This document shows, one piece after another, positions 1 to 7,817 of a DNA stretch of 37,165 nucleotides. Within the stretch, counting starts at the first letter, position 1. Each line of letters starts with the position of its first letter. The DNA comes from JBEKVE01 sp049514335 (GTDB lineage: Bacteria; Actinomycetota; Acidimicrobiia; Acidimicrobiales; UBA8190): contig JBEKVE010000006.1 of the NCBI GenBank assembly GCA_049514335.1, forward strand, positions 1-37,165, written 5' to 3'. The notes under the pieces are model-generated. The model was not told where the DNA came from. It did no database searches and saw only the letters and a program-made list of their open reading frames with translations. The position numbers were made by a program, and so were the translations under genes.

Positions 1-150
1 AGCCACGCCCTGGAGGAGTATTTCGACGCCCTCGCCGCTGCGGGCCTGGTGGTGGACAGGCTCCGGGAGCCGGTGCCCAGCGCCGGTTCCCGCGACAAGC
101 GGTGGCACCGTTATCCCATGTTCCTCATGCTGCGGGCCGTGAAGCGCTGA
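1..150 (+). CDS. C-terminal end of a probable SAM-dependent methyltransferase (partial)
   Basis: An open frame enters from the left edge and ends with TGA after 49 residues. It reads as an acidic/hydrophobic helix (HALEEYFDALAAAGLVVDRL), then a proline-rich turn, then YPMFLMLRAVKR. A helix giving the position of the last strand, followed by 'P-x-F-L-x-L-R-A-x-K', is the usual close of class I (Methyltransf_11/25-like) enzymes, where the last two strands form an antiparallel hairpin. The catalytic and SAM-binding parts lie outside the window, so the substrate cannot be judged. It converges on the small secreted-protein gene that follows. Confidence 0.55.
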   Translation, partial: SHALEEYFDALAAAGLVVDRLREPVPSAGSRDKRWHRYPMFLMLRAVKR

Positions 151-176
151 GACGTCGCGGCTTTCTTGCGCCGGGT

Positions 177-479
177 CTACTGCGTCGTGGTCGGGGGCGC
201 ATTGGTGGAGGGAGCCGTGGTCGACGAGCCGCTGTGCGGGCATTTGCCGCCGGGCATGGCACCGGATGCTGCTCCTGGCGCCCCGGTGGGGGGAGCCGTC
301 GACGAGCCCGGGGAGGCCGCCGTGGTGGTGGGGGAGGCCGCTGCGGACGAGCCGGCGCTCGACGTAGCGGCGGTGCCGGTGGTGGTCGTGGTGCTGGCAG
401 AGGCGATCGTGCTGGCGCCGGCCACCAGCCCCCCGGTCACGACGAGTGCGCCGATCACATGTCTGGGTCGTAGGTTCAC
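177..479 (-). CDS. Small secreted Thr/Ser/Ala-rich protein, unknown function
   Basis: This encodes 100 residues from a GTG start, with a GGGAG Shine-Dalgarno-like stretch about ten bases upstream. Residues 1-29 look like a Sec signal peptide: MNLRPRH gives the positive n-region, then a hydrophobic core IGALVVTGGLVAGASTI, then an ASAS cleavage region. The rest is low-complexity Thr, Ser, Ala, Pro and Gly with no domain I recognise and a single Cys (KCPHSG). Such tails are typical of actinobacterial exported proteins that sit in or cross the cell wall. The opposite strand also has long open frames here, as expected at this GC content, but only this frame has a signal peptide and a ribosome site. 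A second protein of the same style is at 9422-9925. Confidence 0.6.
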   Translation of the reverse strand: MNLRPRHVIGALVVTGGLVAGASTIASASTTTTTGTAATSSAGSSAAASPTTTAASPGSSTAPPTGAPGAASGAMPGGKCPHSGSSTTAPSTNAPPTTTQ

Positions 480-542
480 TGTGGGTTTCTCCCTTTGCGG
501 TGTGGGACGTCACCACGATGTGCCCGGCCCCTTTCCGCCCCC

Positions 543-569
543 TGTGACCCACGTCAAGGTGCGGTCACA
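543..569. repeat. Inverted repeat TGTGACC-N13-GGTCACA
   Basis: Perfect 7-bp arms lie at 543-549 and 563-569. CAC at 550-552 can also pair with GTG at 559-561, giving a ten-pair hairpin with one bulged C and a 6-nt loop. It lies in the 189-nt gap downstream of the DinB gene and upstream of the secreted-protein gene, both on the minus strand. It could therefore be the terminator of the protease/DinB operon or an operator for the secreted protein. I see no other structure in this gap. Confidence 0.45.
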
Positions 570-668
570 ACATGACACGGCGCGCCACAGCGGGTGCGCA
601 GCGGGGGCACGGCGACGCCACGTCGGTCACCGCCCCGCCCGTGCGGTGGGGCCGGTCGGTCCGCTCCG

Positions 669-1133
669 TCAGTCGGTGCGCAAGGCGTCCGCCAACTCGG
701 CGCGGTGGTCCGCGGCGTGGAGGGCGGCGATGTGGGCCAGGCGGGCCACGCGGCCGCCCCCCAGGACGAGCTGTTCGGGGCGAAGTGCGCACACGAGCGC
801 CATGATCCGGTCGCCCGCCTCGTTCAGGTGGTCTGTGACCGTGGCGCGCGTGGGGGCATCGACCGAAGCCGCGTGTCGTGCATTGAGGTCGTCGACGACC
901 GTGGTGTCGACGGTGACGTCCTCTCCCCGGGCGAGCGCCTCGATCCACGTGCCGAGGTACCCGTATGCGTCGGCCACGTGGTCGGCGATGACGGCGACGC
1001 TGCGTGGATCGGCCTCACCCAGAGGGCACGATGCCCACTGCTCGTCGGAGCAGTGCTCCACGAAATGCAGCAGGTGGCGGCGGGCGTCGTCGATGGCCCG
1101 CGCCAAGGCGGCGGGATCGGCGTCGGCCGGCAT
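669..1133 (-). CDS. DinB-superfamily four-helix protein
   Basis: This 154-residue protein starts at an ATG. Its pattern is that of the DinB/mycothiol-dependent maleylpyruvate-isomerase N-terminal fold: a first helix 'ARAIDDARRHLLHFVEHCSDEQWA', a second with the metal-type His in 'VIADHVADAYGYLGTWIEAL', and a last helix 'HIAALHAADHRAELADAL' carrying His residues where the family binds a divalent metal. Members are thiol-dependent transferases or isomerases (mycothiol or bacillithiol S-transferases), or DNA-damage-inducible proteins of unknown role, so the actual reaction cannot be read here. The start lies only 9 nt after the stop of the M50 protease gene, so the two are very likely cotranscribed. 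Confidence 0.7.
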   Translation of the reverse strand: MPADADPAALARAIDDARRHLLHFVEHCSDEQWASCPLGEADPRSVAVIADHVADAYGYLGTWIEALARGEDVTVDTTVVDDLNARHAASVDAPTRATVTDHLNEAGDRIMALVCALRPEQLVLGGGRVARLAHIAALHAADHRAELADALRTD

Positions 1134-1142
1134 GCCCCGACC

Positions 1143-2294
1143 CTAGCGAGCGGTCCCGCTGAGATCGTGCTGGTGTGTGCGGGTGCTGCGCCGTGTCCCG
1201 ACGCGCTCCACGTCCTCGACCGACACCACGCCCGCCAGCCGGTTGTCGGCGTCGAGCACGATGGCGGGACAGCCCTCGGCGGCGTACATGCGGCCCAGCA
1301 GCTCGGGCATGGGCTCGTCGGGCCGGCCCACGGGGACCGTGGCAAGCGGCGCGGCGATGTCGGCGATCCGGGTGGTGGTCCAGGCGCGCTCGGGCACGCC
1401 GTGCAGGCGGTCGAGTGTCGTCACGCCGGCCAGGAAGCCGCCGGGCTCGATGACGGCGGCGGCGGTGCCGCCGTGCCAGAAGTGTCCGGCGGCCAGCTCG
1501 GCGACGGTCATCGTCGTTGGCAGGACCGGCGGACGGCGGTCCATGACGTCCTCCACCGCCAGTCCCTTCACCGAGCCCAGCTCCCTGGCCGTCGCCTCCT
1601 CGCCGCGCGCCGCCATGAGGAGGAACCAGCCCAGGAAGACGAGCCACAGACCGAAGGCGGACTGGAGAACGACCTCCAACGCGCCCAGGCCCACGAGCAC
1701 GACGCCGAACGCCACACCGACACGCGCGGCGCGCACCGCCGCCCGGGTCTGGTCGCCCGACAGTCGCCACAGTGCGGCCCGGAGGATCCTGCCCCCGTCG
1801 AGGGGTGCGGCGGGAATGAGGTTGAACCCGGCCAGGAGGAGGTTGATCTGCCACAGCCAAGTGGCCACGAACACCGGCACCCCGTGCACACCGGCCCGCT
1901 CCAACAGCAATTGCAGGGCACCGAACACCCCCACGAGGACGAGGCTCGCCCCCGGCCCGACCACGGCGATGGCGAAATCGGCCCCGGGGGAGTGCGCTTC
2001 GCCGTCGAGCTGGGCCACGCCCCCGAACAGCCACAGCGTGATGGACCGCACCCCGACGCCCTGGCGGCGCGCCACCACGGCATGGGAGCCCTCGTGCGCC
2101 AGCAGGGACACGAAGAAGGCGACGGCGGCCACGAAGGCCGCCACCCAGTAGAGGACCCTGGTGCCACCTCCGAACTGCGAGGGCAGCACGATATCGGCCA
2201 ACTCCCAGGTCACCAGACCGAAGATGACGAGAACGCTCCAGTTGACGCCGATGGGTACGCCGCCCACCCGGCCCAACCGGATGCTCTGCTTCAC
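1143..2294 (-). CDS. Site-2-type M50 zinc metalloprotease with C-terminal CBS domains
   Basis: This is a 383-residue membrane protein. The zinc site is visible as HEGSH at residues 67-71 (HExxH) within a membrane segment, and the third ligand as Asp166 in NLIPAAPLDGGRIL, the M50 second motif. Hydrophobic segments lie at about 17-38, 46-70, 106-130, 140-160 and 185-225. Residues from about 247 to 370 form a pair of CBS-like repeats (VEDVM..., then VVSVEDVERV), as in the Rip3 type of actinobacterial S2P. Family members cut transmembrane segments of anti-sigma factors or other membrane proteins, with the CBS part thought to sense nucleotides. No obvious substrate is adjacent. It leads a short minus-strand operon with the DinB gene. 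The assignment to the family is firm; the substrate is unknown. Confidence 0.9.
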   Translation of the reverse strand: MKQSIRLGRVGGVPIGVNWSVLVIFGLVTWELADIVLPSQFGGGTRVLYWVAAFVAAVAFFVSLLAHEGSHAVVARRQGVGVRSITLWLFGGVAQLDGEAHSPGADFAIAVVGPGASLVLVGVFGALQLLLERAGVHGVPVFVATWLWQINLLLAGFNLIPAAPLDGGRILRAALWRLSGDQTRAAVRAARVGVAFGVVLVGLGALEVVLQSAFGLWLVFLGWFLLMAARGEEATARELGSVKGLAVEDVMDRRPPVLPTTMTVAELAAGHFWHGGTAAAVIEPGGFLAGVTTLDRLHGVPERAWTTTRIADIAAPLATVPVGRPDEPMPELLGRMYAAEGCPAIVLDADNRLAGVVSVEDVERVGTRRSTRTHQHDLSGTAR

Positions 2295-2413
2295 CGCACC
2301 ATCATGTGCTTGTCGATCGACGACGGGTAGTCACTTTCGGCACCTTTTTTCCTCCTGCCCCATCTGTACTGGGCCAAACCGTGAGATTGCTGTGCGTGTG
2401 GTAGGGATGCGCC

Positions 2414-3031
2414 GTGTCGCGAGTCGGCGGGCGAGGGGTGGACTGGCCCCCGGACCTCGTGTCGGCGGTCCGGGCTGCTCTGCAGGTCCACCATCCCGCC
2501 GACGGGCGCGAGGAACTGGCCACCCGCCGGGTGATCGCCGCTCTGGGCACGCTCGATCGGCCCTTCGACGAGTTCGCCGATCCTGCGCACGTCACGGGGT
2601 CGGCGGTCGTGGTCGGTCCCCGTGGGACCGTCCTCCACCTGCACAAACGTCTCCACCGGTGGCTCCAGCCCGGCGGCCACGTCGAACCGGGCGAGGCGCC
2701 GTGGGACGCGGCGTGGCGCGAGACGCAGGAGGAGACGGGTGTGCCCGTCGTCCACCCCGTCGGCGGCCCACGGCTGATCCACGTCGACGTGCACCGGGCA
2801 GCGAACGACCACACCCACCTGGACCTGCGGTATCTGCTCGTGGCCGAGGACCGTGATCCGTCACCCGCTCCGGGCGAGAGTCCCGAGGCGCGCTGGTTCG
2901 GCTGGGAGGAGGCGGACGCCGTGGCCGACGAGGCGCTGGCGGGGGCCCTGCGGGCCGCCCGTCGCCAACCGGAGGTGGGCGAGGACGGCGCCGCGGCAGG
3001 CACCGGACCGTGCTCCGACGCCACAGGATGA
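2414..3031 (+). CDS. Nudix hydrolase
   Basis: This 205-residue protein starts at GTG. The full Nudix box G-x5-E-x7-R-E-x2-E-E-x-G-V spans residues 88-110 (GGHVEPGE...WRETQEETGV), and the REx2EE residues supply the metal ligands for diphosphate hydrolysis. The segment just before it, 'LHLHKRLHRWLQPGGHVEPGE', is common in actinobacterial Nudix proteins annotated as NTP or ADP-ribose pyrophosphohydrolases; the substrate itself cannot be told. The last 20 residues are low complexity. The gene is divergent from the M50 protease across a 119-nt gap holding a 10-bp palindrome (GTCGATCGAC, 2312-2321), and it precedes the zinc-ribbon gene by 90 nt on the same strand. Confidence 0.88.
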   Translation: MSRVGGRGVDWPPDLVSAVRAALQVHHPADGREELATRRVIAALGTLDRPFDEFADPAHVTGSAVVVGPRGTVLHLHKRLHRWLQPGGHVEPGEAPWDAAWRETQEETGVPVVHPVGGPRLIHVDVHRAANDHTHLDLRYLLVAEDRDPSPAPGESPEARWFGWEEADAVADEALAGALRAARRQPEVGEDGAAAGTGPCSDATG

Positions 3032-3121
3032 GCCCGCTGCGCCCACGCGCGCTCCCGGCTCCCCGTTCCCCGGCACAATGGGGGGAAGAACACGAGCGGG
3101 GCGGCACATGACAGGCGGCAT

Positions 3122-3889
3122 ATGACAGCGCCAGGAGATCCGACGGACGAGACCACCGCGTCCGAGGCCCCGCCCGAGGGGCCGTTCGCGGCCTTGCTCG
3201 ACGTGCAGCACCACGACACGGTGGTCGATCAGCTGCGTCACCGGCGGGCCACGCTCCCCGAACGGGCCGAGCTGGCAGAGGTGGGGCGGAAGCTGAGCGC
3301 CCTCGACGTGCGGGCCAAGGAGGTGCGAGCCGAGCGCGACGAGCTGGGTGGGCGCCAGGCCGCGCTCGAGCAGCAGATCGAGGCGTCGCGCATCCGGCGG
3401 GGCCTGCTCGAGAAGCGCCTCTACGGCGGGCAGGTGGCGGCCGCCCGCGAGCTGCAGGCCATGAGCGACGAGGTGAAGCACCTGGGCCGCCACGTCGGCG
3501 AGCTCGAGGACCGTGAGCTCGAGATCATGGAGGCGCTCGAGCCGGTGGACGGAGAGCTCCAGGAGTCCGACGTGGCGCGCGACGCCCTCGAGGCCCAGGC
3601 CTCGGCGCTGCGCGGCGCCATCACCGAAGCCGAGGCCGTTCTCGACGCCGAGATCGCCGAGGAGACCCGGGTGCGAAGCGCGGCGGCGTCGGGGGTGCGC
3701 CCCGAGCTCCTCGCCCGCTACGAGCAGTTGCGCAAACGGCTCGGCGGCACCGGGGCCGCCCGCCTCGTCGGTGGCTCGTGCAGTGGATGTCACCTTGCCC
3801 TGCCGTCCATGGAGGTCGATCGCATCCGCAAAGCCGCTCCCGACACGGTCGTCACGTGCGAGCAGTGCGGCCGCATCCTCGTCCGCTGA
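3122..3889 (+). CDS. Coiled-coil protein with C-terminal C4 zinc ribbon (zf-RING_7/CT398-like)
   Basis: This 255-residue protein has two parts. Residues about 25-190 are a long charged heptad-rich coiled coil. The C-terminus is a zinc ribbon with cysteines at 220, 223, 246 and 249 (CSGC...CEQC). This layout matches the widespread bacterial family described as C4-type zinc ribbon domain protein. In actinobacteria the gene usually sits beside RNase H/phosphatase or histidine-phosphatase genes, as here with the next gene 6 nt away. The role is not well established; related proteins have been linked to RNA processing or nucleic-acid binding. The ATG at 3122 directly follows a 5-codon false frame (ATG at 3108). 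The actual start could be slightly downstream, because the first 20 residues are low complexity. Confidence 0.82.
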   Translation: MTAPGDPTDETTASEAPPEGPFAALLDVQHHDTVVDQLRHRRATLPERAELAEVGRKLSALDVRAKEVRAERDELGGRQAALEQQIEASRIRRGLLEKRLYGGQVAAARELQAMSDEVKHLGRHVGELEDRELEIMEALEPVDGELQESDVARDALEAQASALRGAITEAEAVLDAEIAEETRVRSAAASGVRPELLARYEQLRKRLGGTGAARLVGGSCSGCHLALPSMEVDRIRKAAPDTVVTCEQCGRILVR

Positions 3890-3895
3890 CGCCAC

Positions 3896-4501
3896 GTGCT
3901 CGTCCTGGTGCGTCACGGCGAGTCCGCCGCCAACGCGGCCGGCGTGCTGCTCGGTCGGACCGACTCGCCGCTCACCGACCGGGGTCGGCAGCAGGTGTCG
4001 GCGTTGGCGGCGTGGTTCGGGCCCGTGACCGGTCCGCTCGTCACGAGCCCGCTGCGCCGGGCGCGGGCCACAGCTGAGATCCTCGGCCCCGACCAGACGC
4101 AGCAGGTCGACGGGCGCTGGATCGAGATGGACTACGGCGAGCTCGAGGGGGCCGAGCTCACCACGGTGCCGACCGAGGTGTGGTCGCAGTGGCGCGCCGA
4201 TGTGTCATACAGGCCGGCGGGGGGCGAGTCGATTGCCGATGTGGGGGCGAGGGTACGCGACGCGTGCGAGGAGCTGTTCGCGCTGAAGGGCGACGGTGCC
4301 AGGGGGGAGGCCGACGTCGTGGTGGTCAGCCATGTGTCACCCATCAAGGCGGCGGTGGCGTGGGCACTCGGTGCCGGGGACGAGCTGGCGTGGCACCTGC
4401 ACCTTTCCACCGCGTCGGTGACCCGCATCGGATGGGGCGGGAGCGGACCGGTCCTGCACCGCTACAACCACACCGTCGACGAGGACCACGCCGCCCGCTG
4501 A
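3896..4501 (+). CDS. Histidine phosphatase (phosphoglycerate mutase-like)
   Basis: This 201-residue protein starts at GTG, 6 nt after the zinc-ribbon gene. The catalytic LVRHGES motif opens the protein (phospho-accepting His7), Arg54 and Arg55 lie in SPLRRA, Glu82 in YGELEG is the probable acid, and the second His146 lies in VVVSHVSPIK. That is the complete branch-1 histidine phosphatase set. Known relatives act on phosphosugars, alpha-ribazole phosphate or nucleotides, and nothing here fixes the substrate. In other actinobacteria a similar domain is fused to RNase HI beside the zinc-ribbon protein; here it stands alone. Transcription probably ends at the palindrome immediately after the stop codon. 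Confidence 0.88.
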   Translation: MLVLVRHGESAANAAGVLLGRTDSPLTDRGRQQVSALAAWFGPVTGPLVTSPLRRARATAEILGPDQTQQVDGRWIEMDYGELEGAELTTVPTEVWSQWRADVSYRPAGGESIADVGARVRDACEELFALKGDGARGEADVVVVSHVSPIKAAVAWALGAGDELAWHLHLSTASVTRIGWGGSGPVLHRYNHTVDEDHAAR

Positions 4502-4521
4502 CATCGGCGTCGACGCCGATG
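4502..4521. terminator. 20-bp perfect palindrome between convergent genes
   Basis: The arms CATCGGCGTC and GACGCCGATG are exact reverse complements, starting directly after the TGA of the histidine phosphatase. As RNA it folds to an 8-bp stem with a TCGA loop in either direction. It sits in the 31-nt gap between this gene and the convergent sulfatase. A bidirectional terminator is the simplest reading, although no T-tract follows. A dimeric-protein binding site is the alternative. Confidence 0.6.
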
Positions 4522-4532
4522 ATCGCGCCGGA

Positions 4533-6065
4533 TCAGACGGGGGCTTCCACGGCCAGGCGCTCGCCACGCTCGGGGGGCAGGTTGTCGTAGAGGTCGGTCA
4601 CGAGCTCGTTACGTCTGGCGCGGTAGGCGGGGTCGTCCCACAGGTTCCGCCACTGCAGGGGGTCGTCGTCGAGGTTGTAGAGCTCGCCTTCGGTTCCCTC
4701 GTACAACGGCCCCGACTCGTAGGCGGTGCAGAGCCATCCGGACCGGTAGAGGGTACGCAGCCGGATCCCGATGTGGGGGAACTGGCTGTCCCATTCGGTG
4801 ATGGCCCACTGGCGTCCCGACCCCGGCGCCGACGGCAGGGCGTGGCCCTGCGCCCAGTCGGGGACGGGGACCCCGGCGATGGCGCAGAACGTCGGAGCCA
4901 GGTCGACGTGCCCAACGGGCTCGTGGACCTCGGCGGGGGGCACTCCGGCGCTCGGCGCCGGCCGCCACACCAAGGGCACCCGCATGAGCGCGTCCACGTG
5001 GTACGGGCCCTTGAACAGCAACCCGAAGTCGCCCTGGAGCTCGCCGTGGTCGGTGGTGAACACGACGTCGGTGTCAGCGGCCCAGCCGCGCTGGCCGATC
5101 CGCTCGAGCACCCTGCCCACGGCCTCGTCGATGAGCTCGTTCTCCACGTGCACGAGGGCGTTCACCTCGCGCACCTGGTCGTCGGACATCCTCCCCGGGA
5201 CGAAGCGCATGGGGCCGCCTTCCATGTTCTGGAAGCGACCCTCGTACCAGTCGAGCCAGTGGTGGGGCTTCTGGGCCAGGATCTCGGTCGCCTTGTGGCG
5301 CGAACCGGGATGCCCCGGCGGCAGGTCCAGGTCGTGCCAGTCGATCCGGCGCCGCACCTCGTCCACCGGCGGGTCCCAGGGGTGGTGCGGATCGGGGAAG
5401 CTCATCCAGCAGAACCAGTCGTCGGCGGGGTCGAGCGAGTCCAGCCAGTCGATGGTGCGATCGGCGACCCAGTCGGTGTGGTACATGCCGCGGGGCATGG
5501 GATTGTGCTTCACCTCGGGCGCTCCGGTGTCGCCTCCCCCCTCGTCGTTCAAGCCCATGCTCACGAAGTCGAGAAGCGGGTAATAGGCATCGAGCCACTG
5601 CGGGCCGTTGGTCTCGAGCCAACGGTCGTAGTGCCAGCGCCGGAGGTACCCGTGCATGGCCAGCTCGACGTGGTCGAAGCCCCGGTACGGTCCCGTCGAC
5701 CCCGTGCGGGCCAGGGTGTTCTCCGTCCACCGGCCGTCGGGGTCGAAGGCGGGCTGGAAATGCGCCTTGCCCACGAGGGCGGTGCGGTACCCGGCGGCGT
5801 CGTGGAGGTGGGCGGCAACCGACGGTGCGTCCACGGGCAGCGGGATGCCGTTGGAGACGACCCCGTGGGTGCGCACGTACTGCCCCGTGATCATGGTGGA
5901 GCGCGCCGGCGTGCACACCGTGTTCTGGTTGTGGGCCCGGTGGTAGACGATGCCCTTCGCCGCCAGGGCGTCGACCACCGGGGTGCGTGCCACGCGGTTG
6001 CCCGTGCATCCCAGGGCGTCGTAGCGCTGCTGGTCGGTGGTGACGAAGAGGATCTTGCGGCCCAT
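4533..6065 (-). CDS. Cys-type sulfatase (alkaline phosphatase superfamily)
   Basis: This 510-residue protein has the formylglycine motif C-T-P-A-R at 51-55 (NTVCTPARSTMITGQY), which marks a type I sulfatase needing oxidation of Cys51 by a formylglycine-generating enzyme; no such gene is in the window. Metal-site elements are visible: TTDQQRYDALG at the N-terminus, FTTDHGE, and LFKGPYHVDALMRVP. The same fold also includes phosphonate monoester hydrolases and choline sulfatases, so the substrate is open. There is no signal peptide, so a cytoplasmic enzyme is likely. The frame stays open far upstream, but homology to the family begins at MGRKILFVTTD, so I place the start there, 17 nt after the dehalogenase stop. 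It is the last gene of the TetR-dehalogenase-sulfatase operon. Confidence 0.88.
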   Translation of the reverse strand: MGRKILFVTTDQQRYDALGCTGNRVARTPVVDALAAKGIVYHRAHNQNTVCTPARSTMITGQYVRTHGVVSNGIPLPVDAPSVAAHLHDAAGYRTALVGKAHFQPAFDPDGRWTENTLARTGSTGPYRGFDHVELAMHGYLRRWHYDRWLETNGPQWLDAYYPLLDFVSMGLNDEGGGDTGAPEVKHNPMPRGMYHTDWVADRTIDWLDSLDPADDWFCWMSFPDPHHPWDPPVDEVRRRIDWHDLDLPPGHPGSRHKATEILAQKPHHWLDWYEGRFQNMEGGPMRFVPGRMSDDQVREVNALVHVENELIDEAVGRVLERIGQRGWAADTDVVFTTDHGELQGDFGLLFKGPYHVDALMRVPLVWRPAPSAGVPPAEVHEPVGHVDLAPTFCAIAGVPVPDWAQGHALPSAPGSGRQWAITEWDSQFPHIGIRLRTLYRSGWLCTAYESGPLYEGTEGELYNLDDDPLQWRNLWDDPAYRARRNELVTDLYDNLPPERGERLAVEAPV

Positions 6066-6082
6066 GGGTTCCGATCCGCTGT

Positions 6083-7006
6083 TCAGGGGGTGGCAGTGCT
6101 TCGTACGAAGCCGATGATCGCCGCGGCCAGATCGCCGCCGCGGTCTTCCTGTAGGAAATGGCCGGCGCCGGTGATGGTGGGATGGTTCAGGCCCCGGGCA
6201 CCGGGAACCCGCTCCCGGAACAGCCGGTCCGCACCCTGGGTGATCGGGTCGCGGTCGCTGAAGGCGCAGAGAAACGGCCGGTCGAAGCGCTCGAGCACGG
6301 CCCAGGCGCGCCGGTTGTCCTCGGCCCCGGGATCGTCGGGCCGAATGGGGATGAGCACGGGGAACTGCCGGGCGCCCTCCTTGAACGACGCGTCGGGGAA
6401 CGGCGCGTCGTAGGCGGCCACCACGTCGTCGTCGACCGGTGCGGTACACCCGCCTCGCACGATCTTGCCCACCGGCAGGTCGGGCGCATCCTGGGAGAAT
6501 TGTCGCCACGCCAGCAGAGCGTCGCTCACCTTCGTGTCACCGGTGGGCAGTCCGGTATTGGCCGCCACCACCCGGCGGAAGCGCTCTGGATGCTCGGCCA
6601 CGAGGCGGAGGCCGATGAGGCCACCCCAGTCCTGGCCCACCAGCGTGATGTCGGACAGGGCGAGCTCGCCGAACAGCGTGGCCCGCATCCACTCGACGTG
6701 CCGGGCGTAGGTGTAGTCGCCGCGCTCGGCAGGCTTGTCCGACCGTCCGAACCCGACAAGGTCGGGGGCGATCACCCGGAACCCCTCGGCCACGAGGGGC
6801 GCCACCATCTTGCGGTAGAGGAAGCTCCACGACGGCTCGCCGTGCATGAGCACGATGGTCTCGGGTGCCGAGGCAGGGCCTTCATCGAGAAAGGCCACCC
6901 GGATCGGCGTCGGTCCGTCCCCCGATTCCACGTCCAGGTAGTGCGGCTCGAAATCGAAACCCGGGAGCACGGAGAAGCGCTCGTCCGGCGTGCGCAGCAG
7001 CCTCAC
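6083..7006 (-). CDS. dhmA: Haloalkane dehalogenase, HLD-I type
   Basis: This 307-residue alpha/beta hydrolase should release halide from haloalkanes by an SN2 attack through an aspartyl ester. Visible motifs are HGEPSWSFLYRKM (oxyanion hole and halide region, 55-67), the nucleophile elbow GQDWGG with Asp126 and the adjacent halide-binding Trp127, catalytic Asp253 in FSDRDPIT, and His283 in GAGHFLQED. A cap-domain Trp167 in LLAWRQF is well placed as the second halide-binding Trp. The start region VRLLRTPDERF resembles the N-terminus of known HLD-I enzymes. The GTG start overlaps the TetR stop by 4 nt (GTGA), implying translational coupling. An epoxide hydrolase is the alternative within this fold, but the HGEPxW plus D-W pair favours a dehalogenase. 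Confidence 0.85.
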   Translation of the reverse strand: MRLLRTPDERFSVLPGFDFEPHYLDVESGDGPTPIRVAFLDEGPASAPETIVLMHGEPSWSFLYRKMVAPLVAEGFRVIAPDLVGFGRSDKPAERGDYTYARHVEWMRATLFGELALSDITLVGQDWGGLIGLRLVAEHPERFRRVVAANTGLPTGDTKVSDALLAWRQFSQDAPDLPVGKIVRGGCTAPVDDDVVAAYDAPFPDASFKEGARQFPVLIPIRPDDPGAEDNRRAWAVLERFDRPFLCAFSDRDPITQGADRLFRERVPGARGLNHPTITGAGHFLQEDRGGDLAAAIIGFVRSTATP

Positions 7007-7662
7007 ACGTGGTCTTCCACCGGGCCTGCCTCCCCCAACACCGCTCCCGCCAGCAACTCCATCGTCCGCCGGCACGCCGCCGCGCTGCGGCCGATCTGAT
7101 GGAGCTGGGCCCAGGTCTCCCAGGACGTCGCCACGTCCAGCGCGTCGAGCAGGCACCGCTCGTCGGCCGCGGACAGGGGTTCCACCTCCGGAGCGAAGGC
7201 ACTGCGCAGTTGCTCGCGAAGCACGGTACGGGCCCGACCGATCTCCTCCGCCACGGTGGGGGAGAAGTCGAACAGCCGCGCCGCGGCGCGCCGAACCGGT
7301 GCGACCGCCTGGTAGACCTCGCTGCGTTGGCGGACCACGATCCGCACCCGCTCGGCACGGGGCAACGTCGGTGCCACCGGCCGGATGCGATGCCAGTGAC
7401 GCTGCTCCTGGATCGCCACCGCCGCCCGGAGCACCGACTCCAGGTCGTCGAAGTGGTGGAAGACCAGACGCAGCGAGACCCCGGCCCGCTCTGCGATCCG
7501 CCGGGCCGTCGGCTGGGGATCGCCCTCCTCGAGCAGGTTGATCAGGGCCTCGGCCAGGATCACGCGGGTGCGCTCCCCGCGGGCCAGGCGACCGTCGGCG
7601 GCCGGGGGCGCGGCCGCCGGATCGGGATCGTGTGTCGTGACCGGGCCCTTTCCCACCAGCAT
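7003..7662 (-). CDS. TetR/AcrR-family transcriptional regulator
   Basis: This 219-residue protein has an N-terminal TetR helix-turn-helix at about 30-75: 'TRVILAEALINLLEEG', then the recognition part 'TARRIAERAGVSLRLVFHHFDDLESVLRAAV', matching the family's YYHFxxKxxLl element. The C-terminal ligand domain is helical and has no specific similarity I can name. It is the first gene of an operon with the haloalkane dehalogenase (4-nt overlap) and sulfatase, and is divergent from the quinone-oxidoreductase gene. It therefore probably represses both transcripts from the shared intergenic region. I chose the ATG at 7662 because the 34 residues before it, although open, look non-coding and overlap the predicted promoter. 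Confidence 0.85.
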   Translation of the reverse strand: MLVGKGPVTTHDPDPAAAPPAADGRLARGERTRVILAEALINLLEEGDPQPTARRIAERAGVSLRLVFHHFDDLESVLRAAVAIQEQRHWHRIRPVAPTLPRAERVRIVVRQRSEVYQAVAPVRRAAARLFDFSPTVAEEIGRARTVLREQLRSAFAPEVEPLSAADERCLLDALDVATSWETWAQLHQIGRSAAACRRTMELLAGAVLGEAGPVEDHV

Positions 7663-7735
7663 CGTGTCTAGCACCGGTCGGGCGCGAGGCAGCGCCAACA
7701 CCGGCGACGGTCCTCGCCCTGGCTTCACCCCACCA

Positions 7736-7764
7736 ACGGTAAGAATTCTGCACCACCTGTGCAA
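7736..7764 (-). promoter_or_regulatory. Predicted promoter and overlapping operator for the TetR operon
   Basis: On the minus strand TTGCAC (7764-7759), a 17-nt spacer and TACCGT (7741-7736) form a fair sigma-70-type promoter about 67 nt upstream of the TetR start. An inverted repeat TGCAC-cacct-GTGCA (7749-7763) lies inside the -35/spacer region, where TetR binding would block polymerase. It is in the 155-nt divergent gap shared with the gene at 7818. The promoter call is by eye. Confidence 0.45.
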
Positions 7765-7817
7765 GTGTCGGGCGCCGGAAGTCCTGGATCGCCCAGGTGG
7801 TGCTCTAGTGTCCGGGC

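Noticed and set aside
594..2330. 578-codon open frame on the plus strand
   Set aside because: It lies antisense to the DinB and M50 protease genes, whose proteins show clear motifs. The plus-strand translation is His/Gly/Arg-rich with no domain, a usual artefact at very high GC.
4773..6413. 546-codon plus-strand frame
   Set aside because: Antisense to the sulfatase and part of the dehalogenase, with no recognisable motif and no ribosome site.
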